A DNA stretch of 64,000 bases from Enterobacteriaceae bacterium 89. GTDB lineage: Bacteria > Pseudomonadota > Gammaproteobacteria > Enterobacterales > Enterobacteriaceae. Every line of letters starts with the position of its first letter. The first letter of the stretch is position 1. Positions 9,953 through 21,947 of the stretch are shown piece after piece. Below the pieces are notes generated by a model. That model searched no databases. It was given only the letters and a program-made list of their open reading frames with translations, and had not been told where the DNA came from. The position numbers were made by a program, and so were the translations under genes. The DNA is taken from NCBI GenBank assembly GCA_014156375.1, contig RQJH01000001.1, positions 124,001 to 188,000 on the forward strand, given 5' to 3'.

Positions 9953-11677
9953 TCAGGTTCTCTCCGTTTTGCTCAACCACATTTCATCCATACCGCCGCC
10001 GCGAATGTGCATCGGGTAGACGTGCTCGCTGCCATCGACAATCACATCGACAAAGACCAGGCGGTTGTTTTTCACATGCTCAAGGGCTTCGCCCAGCTTC
10101 GCTTCAAGTTCAGCAGGATCGCTCACGCGAATGCCCACATGGCCGTAAGCTTCCGCCAGACGGACAAAATCCGGCAGCGATGACATATAAGACTGAGAAT
10201 GGCGGCCGGAGTAGATCATGTCCTGCCACTGTTTCACCATCCCGAGATAGCCGTTATTCAGGTTCAGGACCAGAACGGGCAGCTCATACTGCAGCGCCGT
10301 GGAAAGCTCCTGGATGTTCATCTGGATACTGCCATCGCCTGTCACGCAGATAACGGTTTCCTGCGGAAGCGCCATTTTTACGCCCAGCGCCGCTGGCAGA
10401 CCAAAGCCCATCGTGCCGAGACCACCGGAGTTGATCCAGTGACGCGGCTTGTCGAAGGGGTAATACAGGGCGGCAAACATCTGATGCTGCCCCACGTCGG
10501 AGGTCACATAGGCCTCGCCATTGGTCAGTTTCCAGATGGTTTCAATCACTGCCTGCGGCTTGATGTGCTCGCTCTGGGTGTCATATTTCAGGCACTGACG
10601 CGAGCGCCACTGGTCAATCTGCTGCCACCAGTCGCGGATGTCATCCAGCGGCTGGGTGGTGGTCTCTTGCGCCAGCAGCTCCAGCATCTGCTCCAGCACC
10701 ATGCGGGCATCGCCGACAATAGGCACGTCCGCCGCCACGGTTTTTGAAATCGAGGTAGGATCGATATCGATATGCAGTACCGTCGCGTTCGGGCAGTACT
10801 TCGCCAGATTATTGGTGGTGCGATCGTCAAAGCGCACGCCAACGGCAAAAATCACATCGGAGTTGTGCATCGTCATGTTGGCTTCATAAGTGCCGTGCAT
10901 CCCCAGCATCCCCAGCGCCTGACGATGGCTGGCAGGAAATGCGCCAAGCCCCATTAATGAAGACGCGACAGGCAAGTTCAGCTTTTCGATCAGCGTTCTC
11001 AGCTCACCTTCACAGGCGGCATTAATCGCCCCACCGCCCACGTAGACCACCGGTTTTTTTGCGGCAATCAGCGTCTGCAACGCGCGCTTAATCTGCCCTT
11101 TATGGCCGGTTGTGGTTGGGTTGTAAGAGCGCATGCTGACAGATTCGGGCCAACTGTAAGGCAGTTTATTCGCCGGATTCAGAATATCTTTTGGCAGATC
11201 GACCACAACAGGTCCTGGGCGACCGCTGGCAGCGAGCCAAAATGCTTTTTTCAGCACGCCGGGAATATCTTCAGTCTGCTTCACCAGGAAACTGTGCTTC
11301 ACCACAGGGCGGGAAATCCCCACCATGTCGCACTCCTGGAAAGCGTCATAGCCGATAAGCGAAGTAGCAACCTGACCGGAAAGCACCACCAGCGGAATGG
11401 AATCCATATAAGCTGTCGCTATCCCGGTAATGGCATTGGTGGCGCCAGGACCGGAGGTCACCAGCACAACCCCAACCTCTCCCGTTGCGCGTGCAAGGCC
11501 ATCAGCCATATGCACAGCCGCCTGCTCGTGACGAACCAGGACATGATCGATGCCGCCTACGGTGTGTAGTGCATCATAAATATCGAGAACGGCGCCTCCG
11601 GGATAACCGAATACCTGCTTCACGCCCTGATCGATCAACGACCGGACGACCATTTCAGCGCCAGACAACATCTCCAT
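9953..11677 (-). CDS. ilvI: Acetolactate synthase III, catalytic subunit
   Basis: IlvI is the thiamine-diphosphate-dependent catalytic subunit that condenses two pyruvates (or pyruvate and 2-oxobutyrate) for valine, leucine and isoleucine synthesis. The 574-residue product has the three-domain layout. The catalytic glutamate lies in [13 protein letters not shown] (near residue 50), and the ThDP/Mg motif [12 protein letters not shown] lies near residue 445, followed by [14 protein letters not shown]-12, as recalled, has arginine where this protein has glycine in NLNNGYLG. It forms a two-gene operon with ilvH. Confidence 0.97.
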   Translation of the reverse strand: MEMLSGAEMVVRSLIDQGVKQVFGYPGGAVLDIYDALHTVGGIDHVLVRHEQAAVHMADGLARATGEVGVVLVTSGPGATNAITGIATAYMDSIPLVVLSGQVATSLIGYDAFQECDMVGISRPVVKHSFLVKQTEDIPGVLKKAFWLAASGRPGPVVVDLPKDILNPANKLPYSWPESVSMRSYNPTTTGHKGQIKRALQTLIAAKKPVVYVGGGAINAACEGELRTLIEKLNLPVASSLMGLGAFPASHRQALGMLGMHGTYEANMTMHNSDVIFAVGVRFDDRTTNNLAKYCPNATVLHIDIDPTSISKTVAADVPIVGDARMVLEQMLELLAQETTTQPLDDIRDWWQQIDQWRSRQCLKYDTQSEHIKPQAVIETIWKLTNGEAYVTSDVGQHQMFAALYYPFDKPRHWINSGGLGTMGFGLPAALGVKMALPQETVICVTGDGSIQMNIQELSTALQYELPVLVLNLNNGYLGMVKQWQDMIYSGRHSQSYMSSLPDFVRLAEAYGHVGIRVSDPAELEAKLGEALEHVKNNRLVFVDVIVDGSEHVYPMHIRGGGMDEMWLSKTERT

Positions 11678-12064
11678 GGTTTGCCTCCAGGCTTAGTGAT
11701 ATGACGGCGGAACTCATTTCCGCTTCGTCATACAGCAGAGCTATTACGCACTCTGCTGCTATGAGAATGACAGCATTTCATTAACATAACCGCTCACATT
11801 CTGGCAGGCAATCAAGCCCAAGGCTGTGTCCGACCTGTCCGACAGAACAAATGAACATAACCACAGCGGTCGAATGGTGAATTACTTCAATGGAGGAGAA
11901 GGGGAATGAGGAAAATGTGGAAGAAGAGAATAAATGCAGACGATGATCCATTTTTACTTTAGCCGCAAACGAAACGGCCCGAGCACAACGGAATAAAATA
12001 ATGCATTTTCTATTATTGGCGAGATAAACCAGATGTCAGAACATCTGGTTTACCGTGGCTTAAT
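11678..12064. other. ilvIH upstream control region (leuO-ilvI intergenic)
   Basis: About 390 bp without a recognised gene. In E. coli the matching stretch holds the ilvIH promoter and several Lrp sites reaching more than 200 bp upstream. Here AT-rich blocks are visible (11900-12025), but individual Lrp sites are too degenerate to place by eye. A tiny open frame on the plus strand (11906-11962, 18 codons, behind a purine-rich run) was noted but has no known relative. Confidence 0.55.
12026..12051 (-). terminator. Probable leuO terminator hairpin
   Basis: A perfect 11-bp stem (AAACCAGATGT / ACATCTGGTTT) with a 4-base loop lies 13 bases beyond the leuO stop. The U-tract behind it is short (UUUAUCU), so termination may be partial. 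Confidence 0.65.
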
Positions 12065-13033
12065 TCAACGGTGGCAAATAGAGACCAGCAGCTCTTCCAT
12101 CCACTGATGACCTTTGTCGCGCCCAGCTGCTTCATGCCAGGAAAGATAACAGGTTCGGCTATTGACTTTCATCGGCAAGGGTAAAATCTGAATATTCAGT
12201 TTTTCAATAAAAGATTCGGCCAGCCATCTTGGTGCAACGGCCACGAGCTGAGTTTGCGACACGACGTTCAACACGCTGGTTAACGCCATTCCCTGATAGG
12301 CAATGCAGGATTGCTTTTCGGGTGTGTCATACCACGGTTGGCTAAATGAAGCGTAGCGATCCAGGGAGACAACCGCATGCTCTTCCTGATAAAAATCGCT
12401 TTCTTTAATCGGGCCCGTCAGGCGTGGATGGTTGGCACTGGCCACTAACACCATCTCATCGTGAAATAAAGGGACGCAAGAAAATTCTGGACGGCGAAAC
12501 TCTTCATAGCCAATAACAAATTCCAGTTCCTGGTAGCGTAACTGGTGTTCGGTATTCTGATTTAAGCAGGACTTAAATATAAGATGAATATTTGGTGCGA
12601 TTTTACCCACATTATTAAGAATTAACGACGTCAGTCGATTATCCAATGGACTGCAAACGCAAAGATTAAAAATACGCTCACTGCTGACGGGCTCAAACCC
12701 TGAACCAGGCAATTCATTCTGTACCAACTGCAGCGCCTGGCGGATAGAGCCGAAAAGTTGAGAGGCTCTGGCGGTAGGCTGGATCCCCCGGCCATAGCGA
12801 ACAAACAGCTCATCATTGAACATCACTTTCAGACGCGAGACGGCATTGCTCACCGCGGGCTGTGACATTCCCAGTAATTGCGCTGCCCGAGTGATGTTTT
12901 GCTCCTGCATCACCGCATCAAAAACTGTCAATAAATTTAAATCCACCGAGCGTAGCTGCGGGCGGATGAGTTCCGTTCCCGCGATGGATGTAGGTGCTTC
13001 TTTTTCGACGATCATATTTGACTCCACTGTCAC
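12065..13033 (-). CDS. leuO: LysR-family regulator LeuO
   Basis: LeuO is a pleiotropic LysR-type regulator that antagonises H-NS and StpA silencing at many loci and is itself silenced by H-NS. The 322-residue product carries the helix-turn-helix at about residues 45-65 ([20 protein letters not shown]) and the family-typical [13 protein letters not shown] stretch, followed by the LysR effector domain. The C-terminus matches E. coli LeuO closely ([20 protein letters not shown]). The N-terminal 25 residues differ and are slightly longer than the K-12 form as recalled. It sits between ilvIH and the leu operon, in AT-rich flanks suited to H-NS. Confidence 0.95.
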   Translation of the reverse strand: MTVESNMIVEKEAPTSIAGTELIRPQLRSVDLNLLTVFDAVMQEQNITRAAQLLGMSQPAVSNAVSRLKVMFNDELFVRYGRGIQPTARASQLFGSIRQALQLVQNELPGSGFEPVSSERIFNLCVCSPLDNRLTSLILNNVGKIAPNIHLIFKSCLNQNTEHQLRYQELEFVIGYEEFRRPEFSCVPLFHDEMVLVASANHPRLTGPIKESDFYQEEHAVVSLDRYASFSQPWYDTPEKQSCIAYQGMALTSVLNVVSQTQLVAVAPRWLAESFIEKLNIQILPLPMKVNSRTCYLSWHEAAGRDKGHQWMEELLVSICHR

Positions 13034-13574
13034 ACGTCATTCCCTTTGCCAGGTACAGCAATAGACTTTGCAATATGATTTACCATGCCAATACAGTCAG
13101 CAGAAGAGAGGCACGGAAATTTTAGGAATATATCAACCCGCAACAAACGTGAAATCACTCACAACTTCCCGTTCATTAACTCACCAATCTATAACTGGTG
13201 CTTTGTGGCGAGAGTTTACTCATAAACCCCATCAATAAACAACAGCACATCCGGGCAAACAATATTTTTAAAGTCTTAAATTAGATTTTCTAAAAAACCA
13301 CTTCAGATAACATAATTTTATCAATTAATTGTGAAAATTCTTAGACGTCATTCACATCAATAATTAAGTGTCACTATATCATTGCGTTACACGAATGCAG
13401 CCGAACCCTATGTATGTATCCGGATACATATAAATGTTGAAAATTGATTCAATCTATTAGTTAGAAAAATCCTAATAAAAACTTTCTGCGAAAATAAGAC
13501 ACCTGGTCAGCACAATTAGCTAAAGGCTGCCCCTCTCTCGCCACGGTAATCACCTCCACGTTTGTGAGAAAAGG
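13034..13574. other. AT-rich leuO-leuL intergenic region
   Basis: About 540 bp upstream of both leuO (minus) and the leu operon (plus), with no convincing gene. It is strongly AT-rich, especially at 13255-13380. In E. coli and Salmonella the equivalent region is the leuO promoter with H-NS nucleation and LeuO self-binding sites. A perfect 18-bp palindrome lies at 13413-13430. Confidence 0.7.
13413..13430. repeat. Perfect 18-bp palindrome, possible operator
   Basis: TATGTATCCGGATACATA is its own reverse complement over all 18 bases. It lies about 160 bp upstream of the leu operon -35 element and about 380 bp upstream of the leuO start, in AT-rich DNA. Its perfect dyad symmetry suggests a dimeric regulator site. 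No match to a known operator was recognised. Confidence 0.6.
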
Positions 13575-13603
13575 TTGACTTCGCTCCACGTATCCAGTAC
13601 CAC
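13575..13603 (+). promoter_or_regulatory. leuLABCD promoter
   Basis: TTGACT (13575-13580) and TACCAC (13598-13603) are separated by 17 bp. The surrounding sequence (GTATCCAGTA, CTAAAAGCATATCG) matches the E. coli leu promoter as recalled. It lies 35 bp upstream of the leuL start. Confidence 0.75.
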
Positions 13604-13638
13604 TAAAAGCATATCGAATTCTTCTGGAGCATGACGCA

Positions 13639-13725
13639 ATGATTCGCACCACTCGTTTCGCAAGCCTACTACTACTAAACGCATTCAATTTGCGCGGTAG
13701 GCTGGTGGGCGACGTTCAGCGTTAA
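13639..13725 (+). CDS. leuL: leu operon leader peptide
   Basis: This is a 28-residue leader peptide (MIRTTRFASLLLLNAFNLRG and eight more residues) preceding leuA. Four consecutive leucine codons, all the rare CTA, are the sensor: a shortage of charged leucine tRNA stalls the ribosome there and prevents the downstream terminator from forming. A GGAG ribosome site lies 9 bases before the ATG. An earlier ATG at 13631 hits a stop after three codons. The pattern matches E. coli leuL, which also uses four CTA codons. Confidence 0.95.
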   Translation: MIRTTRFASLLLLNAFNLRGRLVGDVQR

Positions 13726-13744
13726 GTCATCATCCAGTAAAACT

Positions 13745-13773
13745 AAAACCCGCGCCAAGCCGCGGGTTTTTTT
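13745..13773 (+). terminator. leu operon attenuator terminator
   Basis: The stem CCCGCG / CGCGGG (13749-13754 and 13761-13766) is followed by seven T residues, 23 bases after the leuL stop and 44 bases before leuA. It is the transcription attenuator governed by leuL translation. Confidence 0.93.
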
Positions 13774-13817
13774 ATGCTCGTAGCAAGGCGACCTAAGACT
13801 GACAAGGACCTAAAACC

Positions 13818-16480
<2,663 letters not shown>

Positions 16481-16482
16481 TC

Positions 16483-17883
16483 ATGGCGAAGACGTTATAC
16501 GAAAAATTGTTTGATGCGCACATTGTGCACGAAGCGCCAAACGAAACCCCGCTGCTCTATATCGACCGTCATCTGGTGCATGAAGTGACCTCTCCACAGG
16601 CCTTTGACGGGCTGCGAGCGCACAAGCGCCCGGTGCGTCAGCCGGGGAAAACCTTCGCCACTATGGACCACAACGTGTCCACCCAGACCAAAGACATCAA
16701 CGCGTCTGGCGAAATGGCCCGTATTCAGATGCAGGAACTGATCAAAAACTGCAATGAATTTGGCGTTGAGCTGTACGATCTGAACCATCCGTATCAGGGT
16801 ATCGTTCACGTCATGGGTCCGGAGCAGGGGATCACTCTGCCGGGCATGACCATCGTCTGCGGTGACTCTCACACCGCCACCCACGGCGCGTTTGGCGCAC
16901 TGGCATTCGGCATCGGCACCTCTGAAGTGGAACACGTTCTGGCGACCCAAACTCTGAAGCAGGGTCGCGCTAAGACCATGAAGATTGAGGTCAAAGGCAA
17001 AGCCGCACCGGGCATCACCGCCAAAGACATCGTGCTGGCAATTATCGGTAAAACCGGCAGCGCAGGCGGCACCGGACATGTGGTTGAATTCTGCGGCGAC
17101 GCAATTCAGGCGCTGAGCATGGAAGGTCGTATGACCCTGTGCAACATGGCGATTGAAATGGGTGCCAAGGCCGGTCTGGTCGCCCCTGACGAGACCACAT
17201 TTAACTACGTGAAGGGTCGTCTGCATGCGCCGAAAGGCCAGAGCTTTGACGAAGCCGTGACGTACTGGAAAACCCTGAGCACCGACGAGGGGGCGAAGTT
17301 TGATACCGTCGTAACCCTGCTGGCGGAAGACATCGCTCCGCAGGTCACCTGGGGAACCAACCCGGGCCAGGTCATTTCCGTCAATGACAGCATTCCGGAT
17401 CCAGCTTCTTTCAACGATCCGGTTGAACGCGCGAGCGCGGAAAAAGCGCTGGCTTACATGGGCCTGAAGCCTGGCGTTCCGCTGACCGAAGTGGCTATCG
17501 ATAAAGTCTTTATCGGCTCCTGCACTAACTCCCGCATTGAGGATTTACGCGCAGCGGCAGAAATCGCCAAAGGACGCAAAGTGGCTCCTGGCGTGCAGGC
17601 GTTGGTGGTACCAGGCTCCGGCCCGGTAAAAGCGCAGGCGGAAGCGGAAGGTCTGGATAAGATTTTCATCGAAGCAGGTTTTGAATGGCGTCTGCCTGGT
17701 TGCTCCATGTGCCTGGCAATGAACAACGACCGTCTGAATCCGGGCGAGCGCTGTGCATCAACCAGCAACCGTAACTTTGAAGGCCGTCAGGGCCGCGGCG
17801 GCCGTACCCATCTGGTCAGCCCGGCGATGGCCGCAGCGGCTGCCGTAACCGGCCATTTTGCCGACATTCGTGGAATGAAATAA
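16483..17883 (+). CDS. leuC: 3-isopropylmalate dehydratase, large subunit
   Basis: LeuC is the iron-sulfur-cluster large subunit of isopropylmalate isomerase, which with LeuD converts 2- to 3-isopropylmalate. The 466-residue product belongs to the aconitase family. Cluster cysteines are seen in [12 protein letters not shown] (near residue 345) and in the [11 protein letters not shown] pair (near 405-410). The substrate-binding [17 protein letters not shown] stretch lies near residue 128. It lies in the leuABCD operon, 10 bases before leuD. Confidence 0.98.
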   Translation: MAKTLYEKLFDAHIVHEAPNETPLLYIDRHLVHEVTSPQAFDGLRAHKRPVRQPGKTFATMDHNVSTQTKDINASGEMARIQMQELIKNCNEFGVELYDLNHPYQGIVHVMGPEQGITLPGMTIVCGDSHTATHGAFGALAFGIGTSEVEHVLATQTLKQGRAKTMKIEVKGKAAPGITAKDIVLAIIGKTGSAGGTGHVVEFCGDAIQALSMEGRMTLCNMAIEMGAKAGLVAPDETTFNYVKGRLHAPKGQSFDEAVTYWKTLSTDEGAKFDTVVTLLAEDIAPQVTWGTNPGQVISVNDSIPDPASFNDPVERASAEKALAYMGLKPGVPLTEVAIDKVFIGSCTNSRIEDLRAAAEIAKGRKVAPGVQALVVPGSGPVKAQAEAEGLDKIFIEAGFEWRLPGCSMCLAMNNDRLNPGERCASTSNRNFEGRQGRGGRTHLVSPAMAAAAAVTGHFADIRGMK

Positions 17884-17893
17884 GGAGACCATC

Positions 17894-18499
17894 ATGGCAG
17901 AGAAATTTACCCAACATACTGGCCTGGTGGTCCCACTCGATGCGGCTAACGTCGATACCGATGCCATCATTCCGAAACAGTTTTTGCAGAAAGTAACTCG
18001 CACCGGCTTTGGCGCACACCTGTTCAACGACTGGCGCTTCCTTGACGACAAAGGCGAACAGCCAAACCCGGAGTTTGTGCTGAACTTCCCTGAGTACAAA
18101 GGTGCATCGATTCTGTTAGCGCGTGAAAACTTTGGCTGCGGCTCTTCCCGCGAGCACGCGCCGTGGGCGCTGACCGATTACGGTTTTAAAGTGGTGATTG
18201 CCCCAAGCTTTGCCGATATTTTTTACGGCAACAGCTTCAACAACCAACTGCTGCCAGTAACGTTAAGCGATGCGCAGGTCGATGAGCTGTTCAAACTGGT
18301 TCACGCTAATCCAGGTATTCAGTTTGAAGTCGACCTGGAAGCGCAGGTGGTGAAAGCGGGCGAGAAAAGCTACAGCTTTAAAATCGACGACTTCCGCCGC
18401 CACTGCATGCTGAACGGGCTGGACAGCATCGGCCTGACTTTGCAGCACGAAGACGCCATTTCTGCTTACGAGAAGAAGCAACCAGCTTTTATGAGTTGA
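17894..18499 (+). CDS. leuD: 3-isopropylmalate dehydratase, small subunit
   Basis: LeuD is the small (swivel-domain) subunit of isopropylmalate isomerase. The 201-residue product has the [11 protein letters not shown] stretch near residue 20, the [14 protein letters not shown] motif near residue 75 (aconitase swivel signature) and the [12 protein letters not shown] stretch near 110. An AAGGAG ribosome site precedes the start. It is the last gene of the leu operon; a REP-type palindrome follows directly. Confidence 0.98.
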   Translation: MAEKFTQHTGLVVPLDAANVDTDAIIPKQFLQKVTRTGFGAHLFNDWRFLDDKGEQPNPEFVLNFPEYKGASILLARENFGCGSSREHAPWALTDYGFKVVIAPSFADIFYGNSFNNQLLPVTLSDAQVDELFKLVHANPGIQFEVDLEAQVVKAGEKSYSFKIDDFRRHCMLNGLDSIGLTLQHEDAISAYEKKQPAFMS

Positions 18500-18503
18500 T
18501 TGA

Positions 18504-18579
18504 TTGCCCGGCGGCGCTACCGCTGGCCGGACCTACAACGAAAGCGTAGGTCCGGCCAGGCATCGCCGCCGCCGGGCAA
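18504..18579. repeat. REP/BIME palindromic element
   Basis: An imperfect long palindrome with outer arms TGCCCGGCGGCG / CGCCGCCGGGCA and inner arms GGCCGGACCTAC / GTAGGTCCGGCC. It lies between the convergent leuD and setA genes. The sequence type (GCCGGAC, GTAGG) is that of enterobacterial repetitive extragenic palindromes, usually linked to mRNA 3'-end protection and gyrase or Pol I binding. Confidence 0.9.
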
Positions 18580-18581
18580 AA

Positions 18582-19763
18582 TTAGACGTCCCGCACCCGG
18601 CACGTCATCGCCAACGTCACTAAAGAAATTCCGGCAATCGCCCAGTAGACGGCGAAATGCCCGTAGCTTTGCGCCACCGCGCCCTGAATCACCCCGGCCA
18701 GAATCACTCCGGTTGAAATACTGTTGGTGAACAGCGTGGTCGCCGCCCCTGCCCTTCCCGGCATCAGATCCTGAAACCACAGCATGCCGATCCCGGCAAT
18801 AATCCCGATGAAAACGGCGTTAAAGAGCTGCAAAACAAGCAGCGCCTCGCGGCTATGGAAGAAGATCAGCCCCAGGTAAAACAGCACGCCAGCGGCAACA
18901 GCGGCGATCATCATCGGCCGCTTACCAAAACGCTTAACGTAAAAACCAGCAAGGATCATCGCCGGGATCTCAAGCCCCGCGGCAGTGCCCATCAAAATGC
19001 CCGCAAGCTTATCCGGCAGACCCAGATCGCTGCTAATCCACAGCGGCATGTCGATGATATACATGGTGTTGCAGGTCCACATCAGCGTGGAGGCGATAAA
19101 CAGCATGCGTACGTTTTTATCGCCCCAGCCGCTGACCGCTGCCGCCTCAACGTCAGTCGCCTGCTCAACCCTTGCCACCGAAGGTAGCGCAAAAGCAATC
19201 AGCACCAGACCCACGACAAAAATCCCGGCGGCGATAGAAAACATCGCTGTAAAGCCATAGTTCAGCGCCAGCATAAAGGCCAGCGGCGGGCCGATGACCC
19301 ACGCCAGCGAAAGCTGCGCACGCATCACCGAGCTGAACATCACCACTTCGCGCGCAGAGCTGTCGGCATATTCACGAGCCAGCGCAAACAGCTGCGGCAT
19401 GGTGGTATTGGCAAGGGCTGCGAGAAACACGCCGCAGGTCAGCAGCGTCAGATAATGGCGGTTGAAGGCAAACAGCAGCGCGTTACCCACCGCCATCAGG
19501 CAGCAAAACATGATCAGTTTACGTCTGTCGCCCTGGCTGTCGGAGCGCTTTGCCAGCGCAAGGCTGACGGCTATCCCGGCGATGGCGTTGACCGTGTAAA
19601 ACAGCCCGACCCAGAACGGCTCCACGCCCACTTCACGGCTGAGGAAAAGGCTCAGCGTTGGTGCCTGCAACGCTCCCGCCACGCCAATCATAAAGGCCAC
19701 CAGCATAAACGCGGCATACACTCCGTTCAGGCGCCGTCCCATCGTCATCAACCAGAGCATCAA
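18582..19763 (-). CDS. setA: Sugar efflux transporter SetA
   Basis: SetA is a major facilitator superfamily inner membrane exporter of glucosides and lactose-like sugars. It helps relieve glucose-phosphate stress together with SgrS. The 393-residue product has about twelve hydrophobic segments. The first half carries the MFS-like loop AKRSDSQGDRRKL near residue 70, and the second half has WFQDLMPGRAGAATTLFTN near residue 325. It lies just downstream of sgrS/sgrT on the same strand, as in E. coli, where read-through from sgrS contributes to setA expression. Confidence 0.96.
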   Translation of the reverse strand: MMLWLMTMGRRLNGVYAAFMLVAFMIGVAGALQAPTLSLFLSREVGVEPFWVGLFYTVNAIAGIAVSLALAKRSDSQGDRRKLIMFCCLMAVGNALLFAFNRHYLTLLTCGVFLAALANTTMPQLFALAREYADSSAREVVMFSSVMRAQLSLAWVIGPPLAFMLALNYGFTAMFSIAAGIFVVGLVLIAFALPSVARVEQATDVEAAAVSGWGDKNVRMLFIASTLMWTCNTMYIIDMPLWISSDLGLPDKLAGILMGTAAGLEIPAMILAGFYVKRFGKRPMMIAAVAAGVLFYLGLIFFHSREALLVLQLFNAVFIGIIAGIGMLWFQDLMPGRAGAATTLFTNSISTGVILAGVIQGAVAQSYGHFAVYWAIAGISLVTLAMTCRVRDV

Positions 19764-19789
19764 TCATCCTTAAGCGTAAAAGAGAAACG

Positions 19790-19818
19790 AAAAAAGCCAG
19801 CAGAAGCATTCTGCTGGC
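19790..19818 (-). terminator. SgrS rho-independent terminator
   Basis: An 8-bp GC-rich stem (19811-19818 pairing with 19796-19803) with a 7-base loop is followed by six U residues at 19790-19795. In Hfq-dependent RNAs this poly-U tail is also the Hfq-binding element. Confidence 0.92.
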
Positions 19819-19874
19819 GGGTCTTTCAAGGCCGAAGCCTGATACCAATACTCAGTCACACATGATTTGGCAAG

Positions 19875-20030
19875 TTAATGAGAATCCGAAACCGGGTTTG
19901 TAACTTCCCACTGCATCAGTTCTTCGAGCATTTTCAACCGCTTTCCTGCGACCAGGCGGGCCAGCCATGACGCTCCCTGCGTTGCTAAAAAATAGCGCTG
20001 ATAAAACTGGCGGACAGTTGGCTTCTTCAT
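19875..20030 (-). CDS. sgrT: Glucose uptake inhibitor SgrT (encoded within SgrS)
   Basis: SgrT is the small protein encoded inside SgrS that blocks glucose uptake by acting on the EIICB-Glc transporter. The 51-residue product reads MKKPTVRQFYQRYFLATQGA at its start and ends ELMQWEVTNPVSDSH. The RQFYQxYF and RLxMLEeLMQW segments match E. coli SgrT (43 residues as recalled). The ATG follows a GGGGGTGA stretch that can serve as ribosome site. The six residues before RQFYQ are extra compared with the K-12 form. The stop lies 13 bases before the ptsG-pairing core, so both functions fit on one RNA. Confidence 0.9.
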   Translation of the reverse strand: MKKPTVRQFYQRYFLATQGASWLARLVAGKRLKMLEELMQWEVTNPVSDSH

Positions 20031-20117
20031 ATTCACCCCCTCACTTCATCGAAAGTGATTATTGGCTTAATATAGGAAGAAATAAATTGCTGAGTTTTTG
20101 CCGGGAGTTCCCCTTTT

Positions 20118-21773
20118 ATGTCCTCTGCCCGTCTGCAACAACAGTTCATCCGTTTATGGCAGTGCTGTGACGGAAAGCCTCAGGAAACCACGCTCAATGA
20201 ACTTGCCGATCTGCTGAGCTGTTCACGCCGCCATATGCGCACATTACTGAACACCATGGAGGAGCGCGGCTGGCTGACGTGGCAGGCTGAAGCAGGACGC
20301 GGCAAGCGTTCGCGCCTGACGTTTATCTACACCGGGCTGGCGCTTCAGCAGCAGCGGGCCGAAGATTTGCTTGAGCAGGATCGTATCGATCAATTGGTGC
20401 AGCTAGTCGGTGACAAAACCGCAGTACGCCAAATGCTTGTCTCCCATCTAGGGCGCAGCTTCCGTCAGGGCCGCCACATCCTGCGTGTGCTCTACTACCG
20501 CCCCATGCGCAACCTGCTTCCGGGTACGCCGCTGCGCCGTTCAGAAACCCATATCGCGAGACAAATCTTCAGCGCGCTGACGCGCATAAATGAGGAAAAT
20601 GGGGAACTGGAAGCGGATATTGCCCATCACTGGCAGCAAATTTCCCCTTTACACTGGCGTTTTTATCTTCGTCCCGGCATTCATTTTCACCATGGCCGCG
20701 AGCTGGAAATGGAAGATGTCATCACCACGCTTCAGCGAGCCAACGAGTTGCCGCTCTATTCGCACATTTCCGGGATCGTCTCCCCGACAACCTGGACGCT
20801 GGACATTCACCTCGAGCGCCCCGATCGCTGGCTGCCGTGGCTGCTGGGATCTATTCCCGCGATGATCCTGCCGCGTGAATGGCAATCCATGGAGGATTTC
20901 TCCCGCCTGCCCGTTGGCACAGGGCCTTACGCGGTAGCACGCAACAATGAAAACCAGCTCAAGATCCACGCCTTTGAAGAGTATTTCGGCTATCGGGCGC
21001 TGATTGATGAGGTGAACGTCTGGGTCCTGCCGGAAATCAGTGATGAAGTCACCTGCGGATTGACGCTTGAGGGGCCAACCGAGGGGGAGAAAGCCGTTGA
21101 GAGCCGTCTTGAAGAGGGCTGTTACTACCTGCTGTTCGATGCCCGCACGCCAAAAGGCTTGTCCGATGAGGTGCGCAACTGGGTCAGTAAAATTCTCTCG
21201 CCCGCGAATCTGATGTATCACGCCGACGAGCAGTATCAGGGCAACTGGTTCCCGGCCTACGGCCTGTTACCGCGCTGGCACCACGCCAGAGCGAACAAAG
21301 GGGAAAAACCTGCCGGGCTGGAAAGCCTGACGCTGACCTATTACCGGGAGCACCTGGAACACCGGAACATTGCGAAGATCATGAGCCGTCTGCTGGCAGA
21401 ACATCAGGTCAAACTGGAGATCCAGGAGCTGGATTACGACGAATGGCATCGCGGTGAGGCGCAAAGTGACATGTGGCTCAACAGCGCCAACTTTACCCTG
21501 CCGCTGGATTTCTCCATCTTCTCGCATCTGTTTGAGGTTCCGCTGATCCAGCACTGCATCCCGATTGACTGGCAACTGGCCGCCAGCGAATGGCGATCGG
21601 GTGAAATGAATCTGGCTAACTGGAGCCAGCAGCTCATTACCCAGCGCGCGATCGTTCCACTGATCCACCACTGGCTGATGATCCAGGGGCAGCGCAGCAT
21701 GCGTGGGTTAAGGATGAACACCCTGGGCTGGTTCGACTTTAAGTCCGCCTGGTTTGCGCCGCCGGATCCATAA
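20118..21773 (+). CDS. sgrR: Transcriptional activator SgrR
   Basis: SgrR activates sgrS when sugar phosphates accumulate. The 551-residue product has an N-terminal winged-helix DNA-binding domain (about residues 1-115, with [20 protein letters not shown]). A long C-terminal domain resembles solute-binding proteins of the oligopeptide class and is thought to sense a small molecule. Its divergent position beside sgrS/sgrT/setA agrees with that role. thiBPQ lies downstream on the same strand, behind a TPP riboswitch, so the two units are probably controlled separately. Confidence 0.97.
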   Translation: MSSARLQQQFIRLWQCCDGKPQETTLNELADLLSCSRRHMRTLLNTMEERGWLTWQAEAGRGKRSRLTFIYTGLALQQQRAEDLLEQDRIDQLVQLVGDKTAVRQMLVSHLGRSFRQGRHILRVLYYRPMRNLLPGTPLRRSETHIARQIFSALTRINEENGELEADIAHHWQQISPLHWRFYLRPGIHFHHGRELEMEDVITTLQRANELPLYSHISGIVSPTTWTLDIHLERPDRWLPWLLGSIPAMILPREWQSMEDFSRLPVGTGPYAVARNNENQLKIHAFEEYFGYRALIDEVNVWVLPEISDEVTCGLTLEGPTEGEKAVESRLEEGCYYLLFDARTPKGLSDEVRNWVSKILSPANLMYHADEQYQGNWFPAYGLLPRWHHARANKGEKPAGLESLTLTYYREHLEHRNIAKIMSRLLAEHQVKLEIQELDYDEWHRGEAQSDMWLNSANFTLPLDFSIFSHLFEVPLIQHCIPIDWQLAASEWRSGEMNLANWSQQLITQRAIVPLIHHWLMIQGQRSMRGLRMNTLGWFDFKSAWFAPPDP

Positions 21774-21814
21774 CGCTTTCTGAAAACTCACAAACTCATT
21801 ACAATAGCGCCGTT

Positions 21815-21918
21815 CTCAACGGGGTGCTGCATTCTGCAAAGAGTGCGTGCTGAGAAGATACCCGTCGAACCTGATCCGGATAACGCCGGCGAAGGGATTT
21901 GAGGCTGACTCAAAATCC
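21815..21918 (+). promoter_or_regulatory. TPP (THI-box) riboswitch
   Basis: The conserved TPP aptamer elements are all present: ACGGGGTGC at 21819-21827, GCTGAGA at 21849-21855, and ACCTGATCCGGATAACGCCGGCG at about 21870-21892. Stem P1 pairs CTCAA (21815-21819) with TTGAG (21899-21903). A competing arm CTCAAAATCC (21909-21918) can pair with GGATTTGAG (21895-21903), giving a simple switch between structures upstream of the thiB start. It is expected to repress thiBPQ when thiamine pyrophosphate is plentiful. Confidence 0.95.
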
Positions 21919-21947
21919 TTTGCCACCCCTAATTTCTGAGGTGCAAA

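Larger units (their letters stand above)
19790..20050 (-). ncRNA. sgrS: Small regulatory RNA SgrS
   Basis: SgrS is the Hfq-dependent RNA made during glucose-phosphate stress that base-pairs with ptsG and other sugar transporter mRNAs. The pairing core GTGTGACTGAGTATTGGT is present on the minus strand at 19844-19861, as in E. coli as recalled. It is followed by a strong terminator with stem GCCAGCAG / CTGCTGGC (19796-19818) and a U-run ending near 19790. The 5' end is placed at the GATGAAG start by analogy, with a possible -10 (AATAAT) and -35 (TTTATT) spaced 17 bp upstream. The RNA also encodes SgrT and is divergent from its activator gene sgrR. End positions are approximate. Confidence 0.93.

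Noticed and set aside
11906-11962. 18-codon frame behind a GGAGAAGGGGA run, upstream of ilvI
   Set aside because: The purine-rich run can mimic a ribosome site by chance. There is no leucine, valine or isoleucine codon cluster that would make it an attenuation leader, and it faces away from ilvI.
13461-13688. 75-codon minus-strand frame over leuL
   Set aside because: It is antisense to the leu promoter and leader, which are well supported. No ribosome site or family resemblance was seen.
19967-20170. 67-codon plus-strand frame across the SgrS promoter
   Set aside because: It overlaps sgrT and the sgrS/sgrR promoters on the opposite strand and shows no family pattern.
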